Of a stretch of DNA of 47,536 nt, positions 17,148 through 25,400 are shown in pieces (within the stretch, counting starts at the first letter, position 1; the number at the start of each line of letters is the position of its first letter). The notes under the pieces are model-generated. The model had not been told where the DNA came from. It searched no databases and was given only the letters and a program-made list of their open reading frames with translations. Position numbers and translations under genes: made by a program. The stretch lies in contig CAMKMK010000001.1 of the NCBI GenBank assembly GCA_946413885.1, forward strand, positions 1-47,536. Direction: 5' to 3'. The DNA is from an uncultured Prevotellaceae bacterium (lineage in GTDB: Bacteria; Bacteroidota; Bacteroidia; Bacteroidales; Bacteroidaceae).

Positions 17148-17723
17148 ATGAAAAGAATCCTGTTTGCACTTTTTCTTTGTCTCCCAGTGTTGACCTTCGC
17201 CAAGGGAGACGATACCAAGTATCTGTTAGGTGCTGTTCCTGAAGTGGATGGCATCATTACTTTCCAGAAAAGTATCAATGCTCCTGGCAAAAGCCAAGCA
17301 CAGGTCTATCAGGCTATCAGCCGTTACATCGAGAATGAACTCATTGGGAAGGGTATCAAAGGTCTTCGCACACGTACCATCTCTGACGGCAAGGAGGACG
17401 GAATCATTGTTGCCCGCATCGAGGAGTACATGATCTTCAAGAAGAAGGCATTAAACTTCGACCGTACACGTTTCCGTTACCAACTGACAGCAAAGACAAG
17501 CGAGGGTAAAGCAGAACTCGTTCTTACCCAAGTGTCCTACTATTACAACGAAGACATGAATGGCGAGAATGGTGTGAATTACAAAGGTGAGGAATGGATT
17601 TCCGATAAGGAAGCTGTCAACAAGAAAGGCACAGCCTTGTACCCCAAAAGTGGAAAGTTCCGTCGCAAGACTGTGGATCGCGTGGAAGAGATTTTCTTAG
17701 GTGCTGAGAATGCCCTGAAATAA
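17148..17723 (+). CDS. DUF4468-type exported protein
   Basis: This is an exported protein of about 191 residues with a clear signal peptide (MKRILFALFLCLPVLTFA). The mature part resembles the DUF4468 group of Bacteroidetes, predicted to adopt a TBP-like fold, with the pattern GIITFQKSINAPGKSQAQVY near its start. The function of that group is unknown. I use the ATG at 17148; a TTG at 17142 would add only two residues. It lies 78 bp past the MacB permease, so it may be read through from the exporter operon, but the gap is large enough for its own promoter. The next small gene follows after 26 bp. Confidence 0.8.
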   Translation: MKRILFALFLCLPVLTFAKGDDTKYLLGAVPEVDGIITFQKSINAPGKSQAQVYQAISRYIENELIGKGIKGLRTRTISDGKEDGIIVARIEEYMIFKKKALNFDRTRFRYQLTAKTSEGKAELVLTQVSYYYNEDMNGENGVNYKGEEWISDKEAVNKKGTALYPKSGKFRRKTVDRVEEIFLGAENALK

Positions 17724-17749
17724 AGGATTTGGTTGATTTTTATTGATCT

Positions 17750-17992
17750 ATGAGTAAAAAAGACGAAGAACTGTCCCTCGAGGAACAGGTGGAGCGTATC
17801 CGCAAGAAAAGGCAACGCTTTGGTCAGTACGATTCCTTGCGCAAATATCTCGATGTCGCTTTCCTCGTGCTGGCAGCCATTGGCTTGATAGTCTATTTTT
17901 CTTCTGATGAGCACAAAATATTGGGTCTGGGCATCATTGGAATAGGCATGATCCTGAAGATAGTGGAACTCTTCATCCGCTTTGTCCTCTGA
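17750..17992 (+). CDS. Small two-helix membrane protein, unknown function
   Basis: This is an 80-residue protein with a highly charged N-terminal third (KKDEELSLEEQVERIRKKRQR, probably helical or coiled-coil). Two hydrophobic helices follow, about residues 35-52 (VAFLVLAAIGLIVYF) and 57-78 (ILGLGIIGIGMILKIVELFI). I do not recognise a named family. It lies between the DUF4468 gene and the porin-like gene on the same strand, with only 24 bp to the ATG of the latter, so co-transcription is likely. Its reading frame is real: codon use matches its neighbours and the two-helix layout is clean. Confidence 0.75.
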   Translation: MSKKDEELSLEEQVERIRKKRQRFGQYDSLRKYLDVAFLVLAAIGLIVYFSSDEHKILGLGIIGIGMILKIVELFIRFVL

Positions 17993-18016
17993 TTGCAGAA
18001 CCAGAAACGCCAAGCC

Positions 18017-20272
18017 ATGCATAGCATTCCTGCATATCGACGTACAATTATCTGTCTGACATTCTTGTTTGGACTCAGCTACTGGGTTTATGGTCAGGAT
18101 ATCCTGCGAAGTCAAGACAGATCTGGTTACGACGAATACAACGAGCCAGGAAATTACAGGGATGATGCGGGCAACAGCTTGTCATGGGGAGGACGTGACA
18201 CGACGAGTCACAAGGATGGAAAGCCCATTCCCATTGGCATCTTTCAATGGGTCATCGATCCCAGGCTGGGCACGGTTATACCTGCAGAGAACAATGATAC
18301 GGTAGTTCACAATTACCAGAACAACAACCTGACGGAAGGCTATACAGGGCAATACAATTTCTTAGGCAATCTGGCAGCACCTCGCCTCAACCGCATCTTC
18401 ATGAATCGCGAACGGGTTTCTGATCAGATCTTCCTGGAACCCTATAGTTTCTTTCGTGGCTCGCTTAGCGATTTCCGTTTCACTAACACCCTTAGCCCTG
18501 TCACCAACCTTGCCTACAACAAATGTGGCAACAACCAGAATGGCGAGGATCGTATCCGTGCCTACTTCGCAAGCAATATCAACAAGATATCTGGCATAGG
18601 GTTCAAGCTCGATTATTCGTATGGACGAGGCTACTATAATGCATCAGCCAACAGCCTTTTTGGCGGAACCGTCTTTGGTTATTATCGAGGCGAGAAGTAC
18701 AGCATGCATGCCTACATCAATGCCAACCACATAAAGACGGGCGAGAATGGAGGTATCGAGAATGACCTCTACATTGTGGACCCACAGAGCTTCCAGACAA
18801 GTTATGGAAGCAAAGACATACCTACCAACCTCAGCGACACGTGGAATCGCAACAACGAACAGAACTTCTACCTAACTCACAACTACAGCGTGGGCATCAC
18901 TCGCGAGATTGAGATTCCTGATTCCCTGAAACCTAAGCCTCCCTCTGAAGCAGAACTGCTGAGCCAACTTAACGACAGCATACGTAATATATTACGTGAG
19001 GACAGCATACGTCGACAGGTAACTGTTGATTCCTTGATGCTTGCCTGGCAGAATTCCCTCGTTATCCCCAAGGAATTCCTACCTGTCACAAGTTTCATCC
19101 ATACGCTCGACATCCGCCGCATGCAGCACACCCATATTGCCAAAAATACACCAAACAGCTGGTACACAAATCATTACTACGGCGCTTGGAACAAGGTGGA
19201 TGACGAGACTGATGCAATGAGTGTACGCAACACTCTGGGTCTCTCCATACGAGAAGGATTCAGCAAATGGGCAGCGATGGGCCTCACAGCATACGCCTCA
19301 CACAAACTCAGGACGTACACCTTGCCAATCCTCCTTGCCGATAGTGTAGGCAGAAACAAATGGACTGAGAATGACATCTCGATTGGAGGCGAGGTGAGCC
19401 GTACCCAGGGACGTGTTATCCACTACAACGCGAATGCTGAGTTCTGGCTTGTGGGAGAGAATCTGGGAGACTTCAATGTGGATGGAACCATTTCGACAAA
19501 CATTCGCACAGGTGAGGCTGACAGCTTGCTCATATCCGCTCATGCCAACCTGCGACACGAGACTCCCTCTTTCTATTTCCGCCACTTCCATTCCCAATCT
19601 GCCTGGTGGGACAATACCAATCTAGACAAGGAACTTCACACACGCATCGAAGGGCAGATAGACGTCAGCAAGTCACACACGAGGCTGAATGTGGGATTTG
19701 AAAACCTGCAAAACTACACCTTCTTTGGAATGAGGAACACCCTGCTCAATGGGAAGGATTCAACGAGTGTCATACCAGCTGATTACAGCCACGAGGTTGC
19801 CGTCATGCAGCACGGCGGAAGCATCCAGATTTTTAGCGCGACACTTAGCCAGGACTTGCATCTGGGACCCGTTCATTGGGACAATGAGGTTACCTACCAG
19901 AAGACATCCAACAAAGATGTCCTGCCTCTGCCTGACGTCTCGATATACAGCAATCTTTACCTGCTTTTCCACATTGCCAAGATACTGCGCGTACAGCTGG
20001 GTGGTGACGTGAGGTATTGGACGTCCTATTATGCTCCTGACTATTCAGCAAACATAGGGCAGTTCGCCGTTCAGGACGCATCCCTTCAGCGTGTCAAGGT
20101 TGGAAACTACCCCATCATTAATGTCTATCTGAACATGCACCTGAAGCGATGTCGCATCTATCTGTCGATGAATCACGTGAACGCAGGTTCAGGGCGATAC
20201 TTCTGGGCGCCTCACTATCCAGTAAACCCACGCAACTTCCATTTTGGCGTAAGCTGGAACTTTTTCAACTAA
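18017..20272 (+). CDS. Porin_10-like putative outer-membrane porin
   Basis: This is a large exported beta-barrel protein of about 751 residues, resembling the Bacteroidetes putative porin group (Porin_10). A signal peptide follows the ATG at 18017 (IICLTFLFGLSYWVYGQ). An upstream TTG at 17993 would add eight residues ahead of it and looks less likely. The mature protein begins with a polar low-complexity region and then shows many alternating amphipathic strands. It ends in aromatic-rich strands and a terminal Phe-Asn (SWNFFN), as expected for an outer-membrane barrel. A charged, helical-looking insert (about residues 320-350, PKPPSEAELLSQLNDS) is probably a periplasmic or surface loop. The substrate is unknown. 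A 22-bp repeat array begins 20 bp after its stop. Confidence 0.82.
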   Translation: MHSIPAYRRTIICLTFLFGLSYWVYGQDILRSQDRSGYDEYNEPGNYRDDAGNSLSWGGRDTTSHKDGKPIPIGIFQWVIDPRLGTVIPAENNDTVVHNYQNNNLTEGYTGQYNFLGNLAAPRLNRIFMNRERVSDQIFLEPYSFFRGSLSDFRFTNTLSPVTNLAYNKCGNNQNGEDRIRAYFASNINKISGIGFKLDYSYGRGYYNASANSLFGGTVFGYYRGEKYSMHAYINANHIKTGENGGIENDLYIVDPQSFQTSYGSKDIPTNLSDTWNRNNEQNFYLTHNYSVGITREIEIPDSLKPKPPSEAELLSQLNDSIRNILREDSIRRQVTVDSLMLAWQNSLVIPKEFLPVTSFIHTLDIRRMQHTHIAKNTPNSWYTNHYYGAWNKVDDETDAMSVRNTLGLSIREGFSKWAAMGLTAYASHKLRTYTLPILLADSVGRNKWTENDISIGGEVSRTQGRVIHYNANAEFWLVGENLGDFNVDGTISTNIRTGEADSLLISAHANLRHETPSFYFRHFHSQSAWWDNTNLDKELHTRIEGQIDVSKSHTRLNVGFENLQNYTFFGMRNTLLNGKDSTSVIPADYSHEVAVMQHGGSIQIFSATLSQDLHLGPVHWDNEVTYQKTSNKDVLPLPDVSIYSNLYLLFHIAKILRVQLGGDVRYWTSYYAPDYSANIGQFAVQDASLQRVKVGNYPIINVYLNMHLKRCRIYLSMNHVNAGSGRYFWAPHYPVNPRNFHFGVSWNFFN

Positions 20273-20292
20273 TTTAATGAGAGAAAAAAGAC

Positions 20293-20424
20293 AACGTGTT
20301 GAGTTGGCAGGAAGAACGTGTTGTCTTTGCAAAGTTAACGTGTTGAGTTGGCAGGAAGAACGTGTTGTCTTTGCGGTTTCAACGTGTTGAAATTCTCAAG
20401 TCAACGTGTTGTCTGATTCAAGGG
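20293..20424. repeat. 22-bp period repeat array, locus 2 (6 units)
   Basis: Six copies of AACGTGTTG start at 20293, 20315, 20337, 20359, 20381 and 20403, with exactly 22 bp between each. Units 1 and 3 are identical over all 22 bases, and units 2 and 4 share AACGTGTTGTCTTTGC, so the first four form a 44-bp two-unit repeat. Units 5 and 6 are more diverged outside the core. The array lies between two convergent genes, and its last two units contain the stop codon and final codons of the minus-strand gene. All cores point the same way, unlike locus 1. Confidence 0.92.
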
Positions 20425-21289
20425 CTTGAAGTCGCTTCTGCTCATTCTCAGTAATGCTTCCCCAGAGCAGACAGGAAGCGTGGCTCCAAGCGAACTCAGC
20501 AATCAGCAGGAGGATGGTGCAGACGGCAAAGGCAAATGCTGTAAGCAACCAATAATGAGAGGGCAGGCTTACCATATCGCCCATCGCGATGGATTCAGCA
20601 GCTTCGAGATTGACCAAAGCGATTACCATCATGGGCAAAAGAGCTACAAGCGATACGAGCACCATCAGGATGAATCCCACGAGGTCGAAGGCCAGGATGC
20701 GGCCAAAATAACGCCATCCCTTGACGTATCCCACAAAGCATTGAGCGATGCTCTTGTCGCTGAATCTTATTTCCATGACGACCATTTCGACAGGCACGAA
20801 CAACAGCACGAGAACCAGCAAAACTACAGCCAAAGCCCAGACAGGGAGCTGGAAGATGGCCAAGCCGTAACCCGCCACAAAGAAAAGAAGAAACAGAAGA
20901 AGCATCAGGATCAACAGGCTGCAATCCCTTCTAAAACGCTGGGTGATAAGTGGTCGCAAGGTTTTCATCGTGACTACTGGCTCGTAATCCAAGTCCCGCC
21001 AACGTACCAGCATAGCATCCATCGAAGCGACGTAGAAGAGGCCTCCAAACAGACTGAGAAAGCAGACGACGAGTGAGGCGATCACCATCGACGTTTTAGC
21101 CTCTGATGCCAGTTGCTGAGTGAGCAGACCTGTCAAAGCTGAAAGGACAGCGCAGACGACAAGGGCCGGCCAGATGTAATGAAGGAGGTTGCCAGAGTTG
21201 TTCCAAGCCTGACGGATACCCTCCGTGATGCAACGCACATAGTTACGTTCTTCGCAAACTTTCACCAATTTTTCTGTCTTCGATTCCAT
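20396..21289 (-). CDS. Multi-pass membrane protein, unknown function
   Basis: This is a 297-residue integral membrane protein. A soluble N-terminus of about 35 residues (KLVKVCEERNYVRCITEGIRQAW) is followed by about six hydrophobic segments, at roughly residues 38-60, 68-90, 120-140, 145-168, 200-222 and 245-268. I do not recognise a specific family. It stands alone on the minus strand between a plus-strand porin gene and a divergent oxidoreductase gene. Its last eight or nine residues (ALESDNTLT) are encoded by the final unit of the 22-bp repeat array, and its stop codon lies in the unit before. The repeat therefore appears to have replaced or extended the original 3' end. Confidence 0.78.
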   Translation of the reverse strand: MESKTEKLVKVCEERNYVRCITEGIRQAWNNSGNLLHYIWPALVVCAVLSALTGLLTQQLASEAKTSMVIASLVVCFLSLFGGLFYVASMDAMLVRWRDLDYEPVVTMKTLRPLITQRFRRDCSLLILMLLLFLLFFVAGYGLAIFQLPVWALAVVLLVLVLLFVPVEMVVMEIRFSDKSIAQCFVGYVKGWRYFGRILAFDLVGFILMVLVSLVALLPMMVIALVNLEAAESIAMGDMVSLPSHYWLLTAFAFAVCTILLLIAEFAWSHASCLLWGSITENEQKRLQALESDNTLT

Positions 21290-21341
21290 CTTTATGATTC
21301 GTTTTCCTCAAATTCGAATACAAATATACGGAATAAAAGCG

Positions 21342-21349
21342 TATCTTTG
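21342..21349 (+). promoter_or_regulatory. -7 element upstream of the Gfo/Idh/MocA gene
   Basis: TATCTTTG matches TAnnTTTG and lies 27 bp before the ATG at 21377. A clear -33 TTTG is missing. A minus-strand TATATTTG (21321-21328) could serve the divergent membrane-protein gene. Confidence 0.45.
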
Positions 21350-21376
21350 CATCGAAACATCTATTTTTTTATCATT

Positions 21377-22366
21377 ATGGATAGCGAGCAAGACATAAAA
21401 TGGGGATTCATAGGTTGCGGAGAGGTTACTGAGAAGAAAAGCGGACCTGCCTTCAGCAAAATTGCTGGGTCGTCAGTAGTGGCTGTCATGAGTCGAAACC
21501 AGGAGAAGGTGGAATCCTACGCACGCAGGCATAACATTCCTCGATGGTACACGGATGCCCAGCAACTGATCGACGACACGGAGGTTAATGCGGTCTATAT
21601 TGCCACTCCACCTTCCTCTCATGCTACCTACGCCATCATGGCCATGAAGGCAGGCAAGCCAGTTTACGTTGAGAAGCCCTTGGCAAGCAGTTATCTGGAT
21701 TGCCAGCGCATCAACCACATCAGCGAGCAAACACGCGTTCCCTGCTTCGTTGCCTATTACCGCCGCTATCTTCCCTATTTCCTGAAGGTGAAAGAACTGG
21801 TCAGACAGAATGCCATAGGGAATGTGATCAGCGTACAGATCAGGTTTGCTGTTCCGCCACGAGATTTGGACTACAACAGCACGAACCTCCCTTGGCGCGT
21901 GCAACGAGACATTGCTGGAGGTGGTTATTTCTATGATCTGGCTCCCCACCAGCTTGACTTCCTTCAGGAGCTACTTGGGCCGATTGTGCGAGCTTATGGA
22001 TACACGGCCAACATGGGAGGGCTTTACCAGACGGAGGATAGCGTGAGTGCTGCCTTCCAATTTGCTTCAGGCTTGCCAGGAAGCGGCTCGTGGAGTTTCG
22101 TCAGTCATGAAAGTGCTCGTACTGACCGCATTGAACTGATAGGCGACCGCGGGCAGATTTGCTTCAGCGTATTCACCTACGACCCCATCGCATTACATAC
22201 CAGCGAAGGACGCCAGGAAATCAGGATTGAGAATCCACCTCACGTACAACTTCCTCTCATCCAGAAGGTTGTGGAACATCTTCAAGGGAAGAGCATCTGC
22301 ACGGCTGATTGTGTGTCAGCCACGAGCGTGAACTGGGTGATGGACAGAATCTTAGGAAAGATTTAG
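21377..22366 (+). CDS. Gfo/Idh/MocA-family oxidoreductase
   Basis: This is an NAD(P)-dependent sugar or cyclitol dehydrogenase-like enzyme, probably cytoplasmic, of 329 residues. The N-terminal Rossmann fold is clear: KWGFIGCGEVTEKKSGPAF (about residues 7-25), then the family motif AVYIATPPSSHA and the signature EKPLASSYLDC containing the conserved Lys. A C-terminal alpha/beta domain includes GGGYFYDLAPHQLDFLQELLG, whose His and Asp are typical of the catalytic region. The frame is open further upstream, but the ATG at 21377 matches the family N-terminus and follows a plausible -7 element. The substrate cannot be assigned. It stands alone, with no sugar-utilisation genes beside it. Confidence 0.9.
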   Translation: MDSEQDIKWGFIGCGEVTEKKSGPAFSKIAGSSVVAVMSRNQEKVESYARRHNIPRWYTDAQQLIDDTEVNAVYIATPPSSHATYAIMAMKAGKPVYVEKPLASSYLDCQRINHISEQTRVPCFVAYYRRYLPYFLKVKELVRQNAIGNVISVQIRFAVPPRDLDYNSTNLPWRVQRDIAGGGYFYDLAPHQLDFLQELLGPIVRAYGYTANMGGLYQTEDSVSAAFQFASGLPGSGSWSFVSHESARTDRIELIGDRGQICFSVFTYDPIALHTSEGRQEIRIENPPHVQLPLIQKVVEHLQGKSICTADCVSATSVNWVMDRILGKI

Positions 22367-22410
22367 GCAACACGTTCTTACCTATCCCTTTTCATCTTGC
22401 TGGAAAAAAG

Positions 22411-22446
22411 AAATCCTGAGCTCTCAGAAATGAGAACCCAGGATTT
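22411..22446. terminator. Bidirectional terminator between convergent genes
   Basis: An outer stem AAATCCTG (22411-22418) pairs with CAGGATTT (22439-22446). An inner stem TCTCA/TGAGA closes a GAAA tetraloop. The plus strand continues into TTTTACATTT, and the minus strand into CTTTTTTCC. It can serve both the oxidoreductase gene and the large secreted protein gene. A single repeat-like core AACACGTT lies at 22369-22376, just past the oxidoreductase stop. Confidence 0.75.
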
Positions 22447-22479
22447 TACATTTAGCGATTGCTTAAAGGGGGGAAAACT

Positions 22480-25400
22480 TTACTTCACCAGTTGCTTCTT
22501 GCCGTTGATGATGTAGAGACCCTTCTTCAGCTGCTGACGGTTGGCAAACTTCCTACCTGTCAGGTCGTAGATACCAATTGCCTTGGTGTTGGGCACGCTA
22601 CTGATGATGTCAGAGATGCCAGTACCGCCGTTCTTGATATCCTCCATCTGCTCTTCGCTTACCATACGGAAATGACGAACATAAAGGGTGGTCAGTTCAT
22701 CAGGAATGGGATCGAGACGTATCCTGTCACCAGCCTTACCCCAATCGATTTCCAAAGCATCCGTCATGTCGATGAAGATGTTTTTCCACTCGCCAGGTTC
22801 TGTTGCCTCAAAGTCGAACCAGATCTCGTTGCCAGCCACGATGGGAGAGTAGAATACCTCAGCATTGTGGGCGGTCTCAGTCTGATACTGGAAATAGAGA
22901 TAACGTTCGTTGGTCAGGTCGTACTCCAAGGGAGTGAGGTAAGCGTATGGATCAGGCCCAACGGTGGTGATGAAGTAGCTGAAAGGTGCAACATTTGTCC
23001 ACTCCATATTGTGGGCACCTGAAGCCGTCAGCGTCATGTAGCTGGCATAGGTTGCCTTGACCTGAGCTGCCAAAGCGATTGCCTCCTCTGTAGAGATCTC
23101 AGGATAGTCAGGATCTTCATCATAAGCACCCCATACGCGCTCGCTAATTTCGTTGATGGCATCCTTGTCAGCACCCTCGTATTCAGCAATGTTGTACTCG
23201 CCATAAATAGCCTCTACAACATCCAACAGGTTGACGTATGCCTGCTTACCTTCGTAGATTTGCTGGAAGAGGTTACCTATCTGCTGAACCAAAGCGTACT
23301 TCTCTGCCCCTGTAGAGGCGTTGGGGATGGCATTCACAGCATTCTCCAAAGCTACCTTCAAGGAGAGAGGATAGTTGGGGAACTGCTTGTAGGTCTCGTC
23401 GTCCATATAAATGTACACATTGAGCAGATGATCTGCCGTAATGGACATCTCGTTCAAGGTACGGTCGAGAGCCTCGATAGCGGTAGCGGATTCCACATCG
23501 CCCTGATAGTAGAGACGGAAGTCGCCCAGACGTGTCACGTTGGCTCCATCGACACCAGGAGTGCGTACGCCCACGGTCAGGTTACCGTCAGTCACATTCA
23601 CCACGATGCGGTTCTCATACAACCCGTCAGAGAATGCCAAAGCATGTCCCTGGACAAGTGCAGGAGCGTAACCCACGTCGCTTCCATCCTCAAAGAGGAT
23701 CGTGAAGTTTGTCTCGTCGGCATACTCAGCATCCATAGGCACGTAATCCTCGATGATAGTACGCGTGTAGGTCTGAGCCTCGTTGGCATAGACGAAGGAA
23801 GCATAGTTCAGCGAGTTGTTGTCGCCAAAGGGTCGATAGTTAGCCTTGACGGTCAGCTCATAGATACCGTCCTTCATGCCTGTCAGCGTCTGGGAGAGAT
23901 CAACGGCATTGGTCGAACCAGCTATGTTCTTCAGTTCTGAAGCAGGCGTGTCATAGGTGCTGAAGCTGCCAGCATTCGTGTCCCAACCTTCCTTGGCTAG
24001 GCTGAAGTCTGGATTGACGAGCAGACTGGTGATCTCGCTTCCAGGAGTATAGTCTGAAGCGATGGCCTGAGTCAGCAAGCCGTCCAGATAGGTGGTCTCT
24101 TCCTGAATCTCCTCAGTCGTCAGCTGACGGTTCTTGTCGATGTAGGAATATGATCCGTTGGGGAACTTGCCGCCTGGCTCCTCGTCTTCTGTCAAGTAAG
24201 ATTCTACCACCTCGCGACCAGTACCAGCCATATCAGGATTTGCCTCCAGATAAGCCTTTACTTCCTCTACCTTATTCATATAGGCAGCGTAAGCGTCCAT
24301 GCTGGCTTGTGCGACAGCCTTCTTGGCGTAGAGTGCTTCGTAGGCATCGAGGAAGTCAGCCAGGACATTTATCTCGCTCAACGCATTGACATCTGCCTCG
24401 TAATCCTCTTGCAGGGCGGAAGTATAGGGATACTCGCTGCTCCAGTCCAACTCAGCCAGTACCACATCGTCGCGGAAGCTGGTGAAGTTCTCCTCAGTCA
24501 TGGAGGCATAGCTGCCATCAGGGAGCTGATATACGCGAGCGTGCGTCTTATCCCACGTGGGGCAAGTGTCTTCGCCGATATTCTGATACCAGGTGGGGCT
24601 GAGGAAGGTGTTTCCGTTCAGCGTGTAGCAAAGCTCACCACTTGCAGCTATCTCAGAGCAGTCTGCAAAGCAATTGTTCATGGCTGAGGCACCAGCCGCC
24701 AAAGGACCCTCGTACGTTGACCAGCAGTTGTTTAGCGTAGAAGAAGCTGCCTCACCGCTGATACCGCCTATCTGCTCATGTGTGGTAGCCAGAAGGAGGT
24801 CGCCTGCCGTGAAGCAGTTCGTAACGGTGGATACATGCATCTCACCACCCAGCACACCCGTGCGGACGCTTGCATTGCTGACCATCTCAGCATTCACGAT
24901 ACCCAGGTTCTTTACCGTTGCGCTATAGGTGCGGCTAAAGAAACCTACCTCTCTCGTGTCATCGCGCGTCACCTTCAGGTTGTAGATGATGTGGTTCTGA
25001 CCATCGAACACACCAGAGAAAGAGGTGTTGACCATACCTGCCTCGTCAGAGTAGAGGCCGATGGGAGTAAAGTTCTCGACAGGAGTCAAGTCGATATCAT
25101 TATCCAGCTTGGCCTTGACGGAAGTAGAACCTCCGTTGACCATCTCAGCGAACTTCAAGAGTTGCGTGTACCACTGGATGTGATAGTATCCATCAGCATC
25201 CGTCGTCATGAAGCCAGGCATCTCCTGACCGCAATTCACGCAGATACCGTATTCATATACGTGATCAGGAATCACAACCTCATTGGGAGTGTTCGAGTAA
25301 GTGATCTCGCCACCTTCCTTGGCAGAGCCGTCGCAGTTGAACTCACCTTGGGCATAGACTCTTCCGCGAGAGGAATCCAAAGTGGGCAGATTGTCCTCAC

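Noticed and set aside
20293..20424. CRISPR array
   Set aside because: The spacing is regular but the conserved core is only about 9 bp, the intervening bases are themselves repeated, and no cas gene is present.
22369..22390. Fourth 22-bp repeat locus
   Set aside because: A single AACACGTTCTT core follows the oxidoreductase stop, with no second copy 22 bp away. It may be a remnant.
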